A stretch of DNA of 64,000 nt from positions 976,001 to 1,040,000 of the forward strand of contig NZ_CP139304.1 in NCBI RefSeq assembly GCF_034092415.1, given 5' to 3'. The first letter of the stretch is position 1. Every line of letters starts with the position of its first letter. The notes beneath the pieces are model-generated. The model made no database searches. It was not told the DNA's origin and saw nothing but the letters and a program-made list of their open reading frames with translations. Positions 45,875-56,064 of this stretch are shown piece by piece. Source of the stretch: Prochlorococcus sp. MIT 1341. Lineage in GTDB: Bacteria > Cyanobacteriota > Cyanobacteriia > PCC-6307 > Cyanobiaceae. The position numbers and the translations under genes were made by a program.

Positions 45875-45899
45875 CTTGAAAGAACAAGAAAAGTGATTA

Positions 45900-46253
45900 T
45901 TACTCGCTCTCAACATCTTCTGCCGTTATATCAATAGTTGCAGAACTTGCAGGGATAGAGCTCGATCCTGAAGAATTAGCATCATTGACATCTGCGTCTC
46001 GAAAACTAGACGACCCACAAATGGGGCACTGCACCGACTTGCTAAATATTCGATTTCCACACCCTTGGCATGTAACGATATTGGATTGAAGAATTTTCCA
46101 ACCAACCCAGCCAATTCCGCCAAGTAAAACAGGTATTGCCAAACTCAATACCATTAGTCCACCGACCAAATCAAGCAAGACCCTCCCAGCAGCCGTCGGC
46201 AACAGCAATAGGAAGGCTAAAGCGATCCATAAAAATGCATTGGATCTTTGCAT
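45900..46253 (-). CDS. Membrane protein with C-terminal zinc ribbon
   Basis: 117 residues. Two hydrophobic spans (residues 8-25 and 30-53) are followed by a ribbon CQGCGNRIFSKSVQCPICG (CxxC...CxxC) likely to hold zinc, then an acidic Ser-rich tail. Convergent with xseB. Function unknown; conserved in cyanobacteria by impression. Confidence 0.75.
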   Translation of the reverse strand: MQRSNAFLWIALAFLLLLPTAAGRVLLDLVGGLMVLSLAIPVLLGGIGWVGWKILQSNIVTCQGCGNRIFSKSVQCPICGSSSFRDADVNDANSSGSSSIPASSATIDITAEDVESE

Positions 46254-46394
46254 TTCAAAAATAATCCCGGATTTTGAAATAACTATTGGTAAACCTCATT
46301 TTAAATAATAAAAAATAGATTTTAAGATTACTATTAAAAAAGAGTAATTTAGCAATCTTAAGCGAGAAATCTAGGGAAAAATGATTTACTAATC

Positions 46395-47339
46395 TTATAG
46401 ATTCTTCACTTCTAAACCAGTACTCCGTCTCCTTGACATGCTTGCGAGGACAATACTCCAACATTGTCCATAGTAAATAATTACACCAATCATCCAAACC
46501 CAAAGCGTTAAAACAAGAACACCACCAATGAAGCCATATGCCTGAAAACGGGACCCAAGAGAGAAAATACTTCGACTAACTGCTGAATTTAAAATAGTCA
46601 ATAAAGTCCCAATCAATAAAGCTCCAGGGACTAGTGGCCTCAAAGGGACTCGCCGACTTGGCAAGAAAAGTTGCATTAACAATGCCATAAAGGAAAGGCC
46701 CAAAAGTGGGATAACAAACTGTCCAACCTCCAGAACAGGGAATCTAGATAAAAGGTCTGCAACCCAAGGTGAACTCCGAGTTAAATCATCTAAAACAACC
46801 CCTGGCAAATTACGTAGATTGGTACTTATTTGGTCCACAACTAGTAATAGACCTACAACGACGACGACTAAAAAGGCCTCTAAACGAGCTCGTAAGAATC
46901 TAAAAGCCTTAATCCTCAATGGATATGGTGAATCTGGGGCCGGCAAAAAGTCTTCCCATAAACGATCCGTTCCGCGCTGCAAAGTTAAATAAGCATTACC
47001 TGAAGTAATCACAAGAAAAACGGCACCCAACAGGCCTGCTCCAAAGCCCTGATTCACAAGCTTGACCAAAGTTGAATCCACCAAGCCCACAACTGAAGCC
47101 GGCAAAGCCTGCGCCGCAAAATTAATAATCTGCTGATCTAGACCACTTTGGCGACCTAAAAACCAAGAGGCGACTGAAAGCGAAATCAATAAAATAGGAA
47201 AGAATGACTGGAGGGTGTAATAGGCAAAAGCAGCACTGAGATCGACGCAGTCACATCTTGTCCATTTTTCATAAGCTCGCCATAAGCTTCCTATCAACCA
47301 CCTAAGCTGCCTTTGCAATCGAAATACCACCTTACGCAA
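46395..47339 (-). CDS. YihY/BrkB family membrane protein
   Basis: 314 residues with six hydrophobic spans. Family segments are DLSAAFAYYTLQSFFPILL, GNAYLTLQRGTDRLW, RRVPLRPLVPGALLIG and FIGGVLVLTLWVWMIGVIIYYG. Once called ribonuclease BN by mistake; its transport role is unsettled. Confidence 0.9.
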   Translation of the reverse strand: MRKVVFRLQRQLRWLIGSLWRAYEKWTRCDCVDLSAAFAYYTLQSFFPILLISLSVASWFLGRQSGLDQQIINFAAQALPASVVGLVDSTLVKLVNQGFGAGLLGAVFLVITSGNAYLTLQRGTDRLWEDFLPAPDSPYPLRIKAFRFLRARLEAFLVVVVVGLLLVVDQISTNLRNLPGVVLDDLTRSSPWVADLLSRFPVLEVGQFVIPLLGLSFMALLMQLFLPSRRVPLRPLVPGALLIGTLLTILNSAVSRSIFSLGSRFQAYGFIGGVLVLTLWVWMIGVIIYYGQCWSIVLASMSRRRSTGLEVKNL

Positions 47340-47473
47340 AAATATTTCTAAATAGAACAGTAGCTACAAGTAGATGTGATAACTAGTGCTCATAACTCAA
47401 GAAAAATTTTTATCAATAACTGCGCAACTATTAAAACTTTTTTCAAAAATGAACGCCCAATTCCTAAAACTGT

Positions 47474-48271
47474 TTAACCCATTAAAGCCTTCCCCCAAGG
47501 AAGAAGGCTTTGCAACTCTTTAGACGAGGAGGCCGTCAACAAAGGGAAGTCAACTGACGTCAAATTTTGTCCCGGAAGCAGCTGAGAAGGGTCGGAATCC
47601 AACCAAACTATCGGGCACATCAGCTCTGAAAGAATCAACCAAGCAGAAGCAATGTCCCAAATTTTTGGAGTAGCTTCTAAAGCTGCAATAGTCTGTCCAA
47701 TCGCAACACTCACCATATTTAAACTGGAAACTCCTAAGAGTCGAATCTTCCCAGGGAAAGGATGATCAGCTCTCTGTTGCAGAACACGAATAGATCTACT
47801 GCACAATGAAACACACTCACTGTGTTTCGAAAAACGAGTTTCAACAGTAAGTGGTTCGCCATTCAACCAAACCCCCTTCCCCCGAATAGCGACAATTCTC
47901 TGCTTAAGAACAGGCAAATCCAAAAAAGCTGATTGAGGTTTCCCTTCTACAAAACGAGCAACCGATATTGCCCAGTGAGGTATACCTGCTGCGAAATTCG
48001 TAGTCCCATCCAAAGGATCAACCACCCAAAAGGCCTTAGAGATGGGGACAGATTTAGAGCCTTCCTCACTAAGCACCTCTTCGCCCTGAGCTATTCGCGC
48101 TAGGCCTTTAACTAGGGTCTCATCACTCCATTGGTCACATTCAGTAATTAATGTCCCGTCAGGTTTTAAGTCAGTAAGAACGTTGCCAAAATCTTTGCAT
48201 TGCTGATGAGAAACTTCATCCAAGAGTTGATGAAGTTGAGAAACCTGGGAGGAGCTAAGTGAGTCAGTCAA
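47474..48271 (-). CDS. Inositol monophosphatase family protein
   Basis: 265 residues. Metal-binding motifs: LSEEGS (Glu pair), DPLDGTTNFAAGIPHW and the C-terminal WDIASAWLI. The family includes SuhB, histidinol-phosphatase HisN and fructose-bisphosphatase-like forms; substrate cannot be told from sequence. 17 bases before the TolC-like gene end. Confidence 0.92.
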   Translation of the reverse strand: MTDSLSSSQVSQLHQLLDEVSHQQCKDFGNVLTDLKPDGTLITECDQWSDETLVKGLARIAQGEEVLSEEGSKSVPISKAFWVVDPLDGTTNFAAGIPHWAISVARFVEGKPQSAFLDLPVLKQRIVAIRGKGVWLNGEPLTVETRFSKHSECVSLCSRSIRVLQQRADHPFPGKIRLLGVSSLNMVSVAIGQTIAALEATPKIWDIASAWLILSELMCPIVWLDSDPSQLLPGQNLTSVDFPLLTASSSKELQSLLPWGKALMG

Positions 48272-48288
48272 AATTTTTTCACTCGTTT

Positions 48289-49935
48289 TTAAAGGCTACT
48301 CAAAACCGCCTCGCAAAGACCATTAATAATTGAAGGGAGTGGTTTGTCAGCTCTCTTCTTTCCATCTTTTTGGTTAGGCAAAGATAAATTATATTCTTCA
48401 CAAGACATTGTCTGATCCAAACCAGTACGTCGTCTTAACTGAGCAAGACTAGTGTTATAGGAAGAAATTGCATCTGCATAATTAATTTCAGCCTGTCGTA
48501 AATCTCTCTGATTCTCAAGCACCTCTCTTTGGTTTGAAACACCAGAATTAAACCTTAATCTAGCCAAACGTAACACTTCTCTTTGCGCAATTATCTCATC
48601 TCTAGTGGATGAAACAGCATCTTTAGCAGCAATAAGGCTAAAGTAGCTCTCTTCAACTTGTTGTCTAATTTTATTCCTTTCTAATATAAAATTAATCTCT
48701 TTCTCCCTAGCACGTTGTTTATTTAAGCGATAAAGAGATTTTGCACTTCCGCCATCAAAGATCTTCCAAGTTGCTGTCAATCCGATTGTATTGGTCGATG
48801 TCCATGAATAATCTTTTTCACTAGGTTCAGAAACATTTAACTGGCCCTGTGTCCTTGAAGCATTATATGTATTTACCAAGCTCAGGACTGGCTGCGCGGC
48901 AGCCAATGCCTCATTAGCTTTGCTATTGTCGATGGATATCTCTAAAAGATATTTATCTAATTCCTCACGAAATGAATAAGCAGAAACAATACTTTCTTCA
49001 AGAGATGTTTGCCATATACCTATTGGTGTAAGGGGGGTAGAAGCAATAGGGATGACATTTTGTGGAAGATTTATCAATTCAGCAAGAGATCTTCGAGCAA
49101 TCTCCTGATCTCGTAAAGCATTTTTTAATAACCTATTATCTCTTGCGAGCTGTGTTTTTGCCTCAAGAGTCTCAAATTTACTAGCCAAACCTGCATCAAA
49201 ACGTGCATTAGCATCCTTCTGGCTTAACAAAGAAGCTTTTAAAGATTTCTTTCCAACAAGAACACCTTGATCTGCACGTTGAAGCTCAAAGAACTTAATT
49301 GAAGCTTGCAAACGTACATCTCGTAAAGAAATCAGATAAGTCTCTCTAGACCTCTCAAAACTATCTCTTGCAGAAGCAATTTGAGGAACCCGCGCAGGGT
49401 CAACAATATTCCATTTTACCTTGGCTGTGAAATCAGTTTTCCATTGACTGCTTCTTGTATTCGGGGAAGTTGAATAATCAGGATTTCTGTATGAATCAGC
49501 CATTAGATATTGCGGTAAACCGTTAGCAGTCAAATCAACACTTGGGTACCAAGAAGCAATTGCAGATCGAAGTTTGGAACGCTCTTGTTCAATTTGAATT
49601 GATGCTGCTTTAAGAGAAGGATTATTTAATTCCACTAATTTCTCTACTTCTACAAGTGTTAATGGACGAAACTCCTTAACCTTCAGCTCATTTGGGTCTT
49701 CTGGCAGAAAAAGTGAACTAGATCTACTAACAGACTTTTGTTTAACCATCAAAAAATCTAAATGCAACATCCTTGTCGCATTCTGACTTAGACCATTACT
49801 AGCCAAAGATGAGTATGCAGAAGTAACAGAAACTACTTCTGACAAAGCCTGATCAAGGATCTTCGCTCTAACAGAATTGAATCCTGTAGTTAGAACGCCT
49901 GCAAGCAAAAAATTTCTTGCGTGTATCCAGCGCAC
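48289..49935 (-). CDS. TolC-like outer membrane efflux protein
   Basis: 548 residues. A signal peptide-like start (NFLLAGVLTTGFNSVRA) and two TolC repeats: PSLKAASIQIEQERSKLRSA with SWYPSVDLTA, and DLRQAEINYADAISSYNTSLAQLRRRTG near the end. It forms the trimeric outer membrane channel for type I secretion or multidrug export. No inner membrane pump is in the window. Confidence 0.92.
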   Translation of the reverse strand: MRWIHARNFLLAGVLTTGFNSVRAKILDQALSEVVSVTSAYSSLASNGLSQNATRMLHLDFLMVKQKSVSRSSSLFLPEDPNELKVKEFRPLTLVEVEKLVELNNPSLKAASIQIEQERSKLRSAIASWYPSVDLTANGLPQYLMADSYRNPDYSTSPNTRSSQWKTDFTAKVKWNIVDPARVPQIASARDSFERSRETYLISLRDVRLQASIKFFELQRADQGVLVGKKSLKASLLSQKDANARFDAGLASKFETLEAKTQLARDNRLLKNALRDQEIARRSLAELINLPQNVIPIASTPLTPIGIWQTSLEESIVSAYSFREELDKYLLEISIDNSKANEALAAAQPVLSLVNTYNASRTQGQLNVSEPSEKDYSWTSTNTIGLTATWKIFDGGSAKSLYRLNKQRAREKEINFILERNKIRQQVEESYFSLIAAKDAVSSTRDEIIAQREVLRLARLRFNSGVSNQREVLENQRDLRQAEINYADAISSYNTSLAQLRRRTGLDQTMSCEEYNLSLPNQKDGKKRADKPLPSIINGLCEAVLSSL

Positions 49936-49974
49936 AGTAAACGTAAAACTTTTAGAAGCTTAGGAAGTGAGGTG

Positions 49975-51408
49975 TCATTCTTCTATTAAAGCAGCCACGA
50001 TGTCAGCCGCTCCATTCACAATCCGAATAGGGACTCTTAAGGAAGTCCTAAGGTTATCCAAAGTCATATCATCCAAAAAGATAGCTTCGTCTTGACGCAA
50101 GGTAATTGAGGGCAATAAAAGTTGATCTCCTAAATCCTGTTCTCCCAAGCCTTCCAAAAGATCCGCACCTGTTAATAAACCAGTTACAACTTGTTTCTGC
50201 CCCCAATATGAACTTGGCAACCCATGCAAATTAAGCTGCAAGCCTGATATCTCATTCAGCCTAGAACACACAGGAGCAAGTGCTTCAAGAACAAGACTCC
50301 CAACTACCCAACTACATTTCTTAGGTTTTTCTAATGACTTAGGAAGATTGGCTGTGACCTGTTCAAGGTCTTCCAAAAAAGACCTTATGCTTCCAACTCC
50401 ATTCTCTTGTTGAGGGTAATCCTCATAACTAGCTCGTGGCGGAAGGTCCTCACCTGCAATCAGATACCACTCGTCAGAAAGCCAAGCAAAACGTGTTCCA
50501 AGTTGAGAATTGAACACACTCTGAAGTTTCTCAACCTGTTTTATAACCTTTAAGGCACAACAACGATCTACAGGGGTCAACTCATCACCACTAGGTCGAA
50601 AACGCGTTAACCCAACAGGAACTACAGCCGCTGAAAGTACTGCTGGCCAATCACCTATGGCAAACATCGCCAAGTCTGACAATGTTTTCTCTAAGGCCTC
50701 TCCATCATTCAAGCCTGGGCAAACAACAATCTGTGCATGAATTTGAAGATTACGCTTATCAAACCAAGACAATTGCTCCATAAAAAGGCCTGCCCGGGGG
50801 TTTTTGAGAAGCCTTGCCCTTAAGAGAGAGTCTGTGGCATGTACAGAAACATAAAGAGGGGAAAGACGCTGGTCTTCAATTCGCTGCCAATCTGAATCCA
50901 AAAGATTTGTAAGTGTCAAATAAGACCCGTATAGAAAGCTCAAGCGATAATCATCATCCTTGAGGTATAAAGTCTCACGTTTCCCTGGCGGTTGTTGATC
51001 AATAAAACAAAAGGGACATTGATTATTACACTGTCTCAATCCATCAAATAATGACTCAGTAAAAGCAATCCCAAGAGATTCATCTAAGTCTTTCTCTATC
51101 TCAATTTCATGAAATTCACCTGCTAAAGATATTACCTCAACATGCAATTCTTCATTAACAATTAAAAATTGATAGTCAATTAAATCTCGCGGACGAATTC
51201 CATTGATACTTATAAGTTTATCTCCAACTTCAAAACCTATTTCCTCTCCAATAGAATCCTTCTCCACAAATTGAATTTCAGCAGGAGTTGGCTGCCTTAA
51301 TTGTGACTCATTGGCATTGCGGTCTGTCCCAATGCCTATAAATGACTCATCCCACACTTTTGAAAAGAGATTGTTCTGAATTTGATTAAAAACTCGCCCA
51401 GGAAGCAA
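49975..51408 (-). CDS. Cyanobacterial DUF512 Fe-S oxidoreductase with PDZ domain
   Basis: 477 residues. A PDZ-like segment (VEKDSIGEEIGFEVGDKLISING) is followed by a radical-SAM-type triad C127, C131, C134 (CNNQCPFC), then the DUF512 region (HAQIVVCPGLNDG, VPVGLTRFR). The start overlaps uppP by 23 bases; the first 40 residues before the PDZ look poorly conserved, so a later start is possible. The family is conserved in cyanobacteria; the reaction is unknown. Confidence 0.88.
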   Translation of the reverse strand: MLPGRVFNQIQNNLFSKVWDESFIGIGTDRNANESQLRQPTPAEIQFVEKDSIGEEIGFEVGDKLISINGIRPRDLIDYQFLIVNEELHVEVISLAGEFHEIEIEKDLDESLGIAFTESLFDGLRQCNNQCPFCFIDQQPPGKRETLYLKDDDYRLSFLYGSYLTLTNLLDSDWQRIEDQRLSPLYVSVHATDSLLRARLLKNPRAGLFMEQLSWFDKRNLQIHAQIVVCPGLNDGEALEKTLSDLAMFAIGDWPAVLSAAVVPVGLTRFRPSGDELTPVDRCCALKVIKQVEKLQSVFNSQLGTRFAWLSDEWYLIAGEDLPPRASYEDYPQQENGVGSIRSFLEDLEQVTANLPKSLEKPKKCSWVVGSLVLEALAPVCSRLNEISGLQLNLHGLPSSYWGQKQVVTGLLTGADLLEGLGEQDLGDQLLLPSITLRQDEAIFLDDMTLDNLRTSLRVPIRIVNGAADIVAALIEE

Positions 51409-52237
51409 GTAATGCTATCCCAAAAAACATTCTATAACCTACAAAAATCCAAGTGCTATGACTTTGGAGATACTTCAACAGCCATCTAATTGAAAGCCAT
51501 GAAATAAAAGCAGCACTACCCATGCCAACTAGCAAAGGTAGAAGCTCTGAAACACTAGAGCCTTGCAAAACATCCTTAACTTCAACAAGACCAGCCATTG
51601 TTATCGCTGGGATTCCTAGTAAAAAAGAGAATCTTGCCGCATCCCTACGTTCCCACCCATTAAGCAATGCTGTTGACAAAGTAACTCCGGAACGAGAAAC
51701 ACCTGGAATTAAAGCCATTATTTGACTAAAGCCAACGATCAAGCCATCAACCGCCTTTACCTCCTTCAAGCTTTTGTGCCTATGGCCTTTTCGTTCAGCA
51801 AAAGCCAAAAACAGTGCCATTAAAATGGAAACCAGACCAATTGAAGGGGTACTTCTAAAGAATGAATCTTCATAGCCCTTCCAAAAAAATTTGATTAAAC
51901 CTCCGCAAAACAATATTGGAATAGTTCCCCAAAATATAGAAATTCCCAACCTGGCATCTGGATGATTCCATTGCCCATTCAAAAGTCCCATCAAAATGCC
52001 TTTCAAGACTTTGTTTAAATCCCTTCTGAAGTAGGCAAAAACCGCGAAGATACTTCCCAATTGGAGAACAGCCGTAACTGTGACTCCAGGATCAGGCCAT
52101 CCAAGAGCAACTGGAACAACTTTCAAGTGAGCTGTGCTACTGATTGGCAAAAACTCTGTAATGCCCTGAATAACCCCAAGTAACAAATACCTCCAAGAGA
52201 GCTCGAGAAGTCCAGGGGAAGTCGATATGTCAGTCAT
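51386..52237 (-). CDS. uppP: Undecaprenyl-diphosphatase
   Basis: 283 residues, about eight spans. The motifs GVIQGITEFLPISSTAHL and PGVSRSGVT are those of UppP/BacA, which recycles the lipid carrier for peptidoglycan. Overlaps the downstream DUF512 gene, suggesting translational coupling. Divergent from the DUF3120 gene. Confidence 0.96.
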   Translation of the reverse strand: MTDISTSPGLLELSWRYLLLGVIQGITEFLPISSTAHLKVVPVALGWPDPGVTVTAVLQLGSIFAVFAYFRRDLNKVLKGILMGLLNGQWNHPDARLGISIFWGTIPILFCGGLIKFFWKGYEDSFFRSTPSIGLVSILMALFLAFAERKGHRHKSLKEVKAVDGLIVGFSQIMALIPGVSRSGVTLSTALLNGWERRDAARFSFLLGIPAITMAGLVEVKDVLQGSSVSELLPLLVGMGSAAFISWLSIRWLLKYLQSHSTWIFVGYRMFFGIALLASWASF

Positions 52238-52355
52238 AGCAAGGTTAGTTTAATCTTAAAAGGATTCGTTCAGTTGCTAATTGATACCTAGATTCCATGA
52301 AAAGAAGCTGAGTAATATAAGGTTCATTGGGTTTTATCTATCTCGAGGAACTGTT

Positions 52356-53144
52356 TTGTCTAGTAGTTCAAGCAAAACAAGCTTCCTAAATCAGAAAAAT
52401 CTCTTCATAAGACAACCTCTGAATACCATCCAAGCTAGACCCTCGCCAGAAGTACCAAAGACAATTTTGTCTAACCCCGGCACTTTAAAGTTCTGGACAA
52501 GTGCAATGGTTGTGTTGCCAGTACTTATTCAAGCTCCTTGGGTTCGATTTAGTCCCATCTCGGCATGCCTTTTTAGTTTTGTAATTCTGGGTCTTGGGGT
52601 TGGGCTTATACAAAGAGATAAAGAGAGATGGACCAATGCAGGATCTCTAATAATTGGGGTGAGCGGAAGTTGGTTGGGAGGATGCCTTTTCTGGGGGTGG
52701 TTTAGAGCATATCCCTTATGGCATCTACCGATAGAAGCGATTGCTCTACCAATAGCCTTATGGGGGTTAACCTCTCACTGGAAATTGGGCTCAAGCTTTT
52801 ATATTTCATGCCTAGTAGGCACAGCCTTTACAGACATTTCAATAGTTCTCACTGGGGTCATGGATAAATGGCCAGCAGTTGTCAACGCAAATCTCTCCGA
52901 AGCGTCTCTTTTGCTTAGTGAGACTGCTGATCAACTCCTTCTCCCTAAACCACTTTGCTCATTAGCTCTTATTGGAATAGTGATACTGGCCTTATCAAAT
53001 GCTATGGAACGTCAGGCAAAAGTAAGCTCACAAAACCAAGACACCTGGTTAGTGGCTAGTGCAGCATTAAAAACAACTCTCTGGATAGATGGCCTTTTTC
53101 TCCTTACCGCTTTAATACAACCTGGACTAAGTGGATTGATCTGA
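52356..53144 (+). CDS. DUF3120 family membrane protein
   Basis: 262 residues from TTG with GAGGAA 7 bases ahead. After a Ser/Asn-rich start (SSSSSKTSFLNQKN), about six spans follow with conserved WGWFRAYPLWHLPIEAIALP and TDISIVLTGVMDKWP. The frame extends upstream to a TTG at 52281 without a ribosome site. Cyanobacteria-specific; function unknown. Confidence 0.85.
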   Translation: MSSSSSKTSFLNQKNLFIRQPLNTIQARPSPEVPKTILSNPGTLKFWTSAMVVLPVLIQAPWVRFSPISACLFSFVILGLGVGLIQRDKERWTNAGSLIIGVSGSWLGGCLFWGWFRAYPLWHLPIEAIALPIALWGLTSHWKLGSSFYISCLVGTAFTDISIVLTGVMDKWPAVVNANLSEASLLLSETADQLLLPKPLCSLALIGIVILALSNAMERQAKVSSQNQDTWLVASAALKTTLWIDGLFLLTALIQPGLSGLI

Positions 53145-53304
53145 CACGACTAAAGATTAGAAACTTAAAAAATCTTGTTAAGCATTAGTATGAGCATTGT
53201 TAGCCTAATGAATTGAGCAGTTTGAAATAACTTCAAAAGCCTTCTAAAAATAAGAAGGTAATCATGGCTCCATTAATTGAAACTGGGTTTTTTACAAGTT
53301 GCGA

Positions 53305-54972
53305 ATGCTTTCAGCACAACCCAATTCAATACCTTGCGAACATTGGGATGTGGTGGTGGTAGGTGCTGGTGCAGCAGGCCTAATGACATGCCTAGAACTA
53401 CCAAGGAACTTAAAAGTTCTCTTACTTAATCGGAACACTAGTAGCCGTTCTTCAAGCAGATGGGCCCAAGGAGGGATCTCTGCCGTAACACGACCTGAAG
53501 ACAGCATCGAAAGCCATGCTGAAGACACTCTCAAGGCAGGCAGAGGACTCTGCGATATTGATGCAGTCAATCTTCTAGTCAAAGAAGCTCCTAACTGTGT
53601 CAAAAGGCTGCAAAAGCTTGGGATGGTCTTTGACCATGATCAACAAGGTCTTTCAACAACTCTTGAGGCTGCACATAGCTTCAAGAGAGTTCTACATGTA
53701 AAAGACAGAACTGGTAGGGCCCTAATTGACGTTTTAAGAGATCGTGTTGAAGAGCGTGCGAACCTTTTTCATAAGAGAGGAGTGCGAGTGACCCAATTAT
53801 GGGTCGAAAACAATCGATGCTGCGGTGTTCAAGTCTTAGAGGGAGAAATGCTTCATTGGATAGCAGCCAGAGCAGTTGTACTCGCCACCGGTGGTGGTGG
53901 GCATTTATTTGCCAATACAACTAATCCTGCTCAAGCTTGTGGAGAGGGGTTAGTTCTCGCCTGGGAAGCAAATGCATCTATTGAAGATCTTGAGTTTATA
54001 CAATTTCATCCAACAGCTCTCAAGCTCGAGGGAGCTCCTTGCTTCTTGATTACAGAAGCCCTTCGCGGAGAAGGTGCTGTTTTGGTTGATAGTTATGGGA
54101 AAAGTCCTGTAGCAGATCTAGAACAACATGATTTAGCCCCAAGAGATCAAGTTAGTCGAGCATTATTCAACTCTATGCAGGAGCAAAATATTGATTATGT
54201 CGAATTAAACCTAAGAAATATTCCTCCTAAAATCATTGCAAATAGATTCCCAACGATCCTAAGTCGTTGTAGAGAGTTTGGCATTGACCCTCTCAAAAAA
54301 CCCATTCCTGTTGCACCTGCAGCTCATTACTGGATGGGTGGGGTAGCAACAAATTTAAATGCTGAAACATCACTTCCAGGACTTTATGCAGTAGGCGAGG
54401 TTGCATGCACTGGCCTACATGGTGCTAATCGATTGGCCAGCAACTCATTAATGGAATGCCTAGTTTTCGCTAGACAACTTTCCTCAATCGAATTACCTCC
54501 TTTTAGAAAAACCTTGTCCCAAAAACCTATAACCAAAAATATAAATCCTAAGAAAGACTTATATTTCAATGCCAATACTGATTGGTTAATCAAATCAATC
54601 ACAAACCTTCGAAGACTTTGCTGGGAGAAAGCAGGTGTAAGCCGAGAAGAAAAAAGCATGAAAAAGGCTCTAGATATAATTGAAACAGAAATAAATCAAC
54701 TCAAAAACCAAGCAGCATTGGACTTTTTACGCGAGCAAGAGAAAGATGTCCATACAATACTTGATGAGAATTCACGCAGGAATCTAAATCTTCTTTTAGA
54801 TCTTAGAAATAGGCAAAAAGCCAGTTTTTTATTGCTAAAAGCAAGTTTATTCAGGAAAGAAAGCCGAGGGGGTCATTTTCGAACCGACTCTCCTAAGGCA
54901 CTTCCACAATGGCAATGCCATAGCTCTCAAAAGAAAGGTAAAATTATCACCACAAGACCTTTAAGAGATTAA
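53305..54972 (+). CDS. nadB: L-aspartate oxidase
   Basis: 555 residues. FAD dinucleotide site VVVVGAGAAGLM, SSRWAQGGISAV, the catalytic region LEFIQFHPTAL and APAAHYWMGGV, then GEVACTGLHGANRLASNS. It makes iminoaspartate, which NadA turns to quinolinate for NAD. A TTG six bases upstream is an alternative start. Convergent with the VKOR fusion, 9 bases apart. Confidence 0.95.
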   Translation: MLSAQPNSIPCEHWDVVVVGAGAAGLMTCLELPRNLKVLLLNRNTSSRSSSRWAQGGISAVTRPEDSIESHAEDTLKAGRGLCDIDAVNLLVKEAPNCVKRLQKLGMVFDHDQQGLSTTLEAAHSFKRVLHVKDRTGRALIDVLRDRVEERANLFHKRGVRVTQLWVENNRCCGVQVLEGEMLHWIAARAVVLATGGGGHLFANTTNPAQACGEGLVLAWEANASIEDLEFIQFHPTALKLEGAPCFLITEALRGEGAVLVDSYGKSPVADLEQHDLAPRDQVSRALFNSMQEQNIDYVELNLRNIPPKIIANRFPTILSRCREFGIDPLKKPIPVAPAAHYWMGGVATNLNAETSLPGLYAVGEVACTGLHGANRLASNSLMECLVFARQLSSIELPPFRKTLSQKPITKNINPKKDLYFNANTDWLIKSITNLRRLCWEKAGVSREEKSMKKALDIIETEINQLKNQAALDFLREQEKDVHTILDENSRRNLNLLLDLRNRQKASFLLLKASLFRKESRGGHFRTDSPKALPQWQCHSSQKKGKIITTRPLRD

Positions 54973-54981
54973 AAATATAAT

Positions 54982-55917
54982 TTATTCCCTATAATTATAG
55001 CCAGTCAATTCAGATAACTGTTCTAATGATTTAACTCCAGAAGAAATTTGCCCATTAATTTCCCAACTAGGAAAGCCCTCTATTCCCTTTCTTACGCATA
55101 ACTCATGCTGGTTATTTTTCCCGTCAGAAGCACATTCGACGATACGCAACTCAGCAGCAGCCTCCCGCCCAAACATCTCTTTCTGCTCATGGCAATGAGG
55201 GCACCAATATGCACTGTATTGAACTATACCCTGAGAAGTTAAATACCTCGCAAAGTCGATCTTTGCAGGAGTACTTTTTGTAGTAACAATAGGGGGCATC
55301 CCAGGCCCAGTTGTGATTTGATTTTCAGATTTTGGATCCACTGCGGAAGACCAAATTAGTCCTCCCAAAAGTACCGCTAGTGAAATTAAAACACCTCGAA
55401 ATATCAATTTACCCATATCATCCCAACCTCCTCCAAATAAAGATAAAAATAATAAAGAGAAAGAAATTAATGAAGAAAGAACGCAAAAGAAACAAAAAGC
55501 TTCTATCTTGAAAAACATCAGCCATAATAAAACAAGGCTGAAAACAGACATTCCACAAGAAAGATAAAATAGCCCCCACCAGGTTCGACGTGATAAATCT
55601 AATTTCTTCTCTGAGATTACAGGTAATATGGGAGAAATTGACATTACTAGTATTGCAAAATAAGCAATTAATCCTGCAAATGACAAAGGGAGCTCTAAAC
55701 CATTTGAATCCACAAGGGTTCCCCATGGACTATTTAAAACCTTTTCACATCCATCGAGGCCTCCAGGACAAGATAATGAACCAATCCATCCCCAACGATT
55801 CAAAGTAATAGAGCCTGTGTCTATTACTCCAACTGTTGAGAGGATCGCCATTGTGATCCTTGCCCATTTAGACCCTTGATCTTGACGGCGGCGGCTAATA
55901 AGACGAGATGAACCCAT
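54982..55917 (-). CDS. VKOR-thioredoxin fusion (disulfide-forming enzyme)
   Basis: 311 residues. Four to five spans contain the VKOR cysteines C50, C57 and the CX2C pair C142, C145 (CFFC). A thioredoxin-like domain at the C-terminus has WCPHC (C239, C242) and a further Cys pair (ECASDGKNNQHELC). Such fusions introduce disulfides in the lumen or periplasm using quinone and support photosystem assembly. Full length for the family. Confidence 0.93.
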   Translation of the reverse strand: MGSSRLISRRRQDQGSKWARITMAILSTVGVIDTGSITLNRWGWIGSLSCPGGLDGCEKVLNSPWGTLVDSNGLELPLSFAGLIAYFAILVMSISPILPVISEKKLDLSRRTWWGLFYLSCGMSVFSLVLLWLMFFKIEAFCFFCVLSSLISFSLLFLSLFGGGWDDMGKLIFRGVLISLAVLLGGLIWSSAVDPKSENQITTGPGMPPIVTTKSTPAKIDFARYLTSQGIVQYSAYWCPHCHEQKEMFGREAAAELRIVECASDGKNNQHELCVRKGIEGFPSWEINGQISSGVKSLEQLSELTGYNYRE

Positions 55918-56064
55918 TTTCGGCAGAAACCTTTCCGCAATTGTGGCAGTCCTTCAATGATATATGCACCTCACTATTGTGATTAACAGAAACGAACTTT
56001 TGCGGAGGGGCTCCTTGCCACTCTTGATCTACTCCTCTAACAAGTTCAGCCGTACCCCCCTTCA

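Noticed and set aside
53277-53375. 32-codon frame starting ATG before nadB
   Set aside because: Runs into nadB out of frame and ends in WWW from nadB's GTGGTGGTGG; no hydrophobic or conserved pattern.
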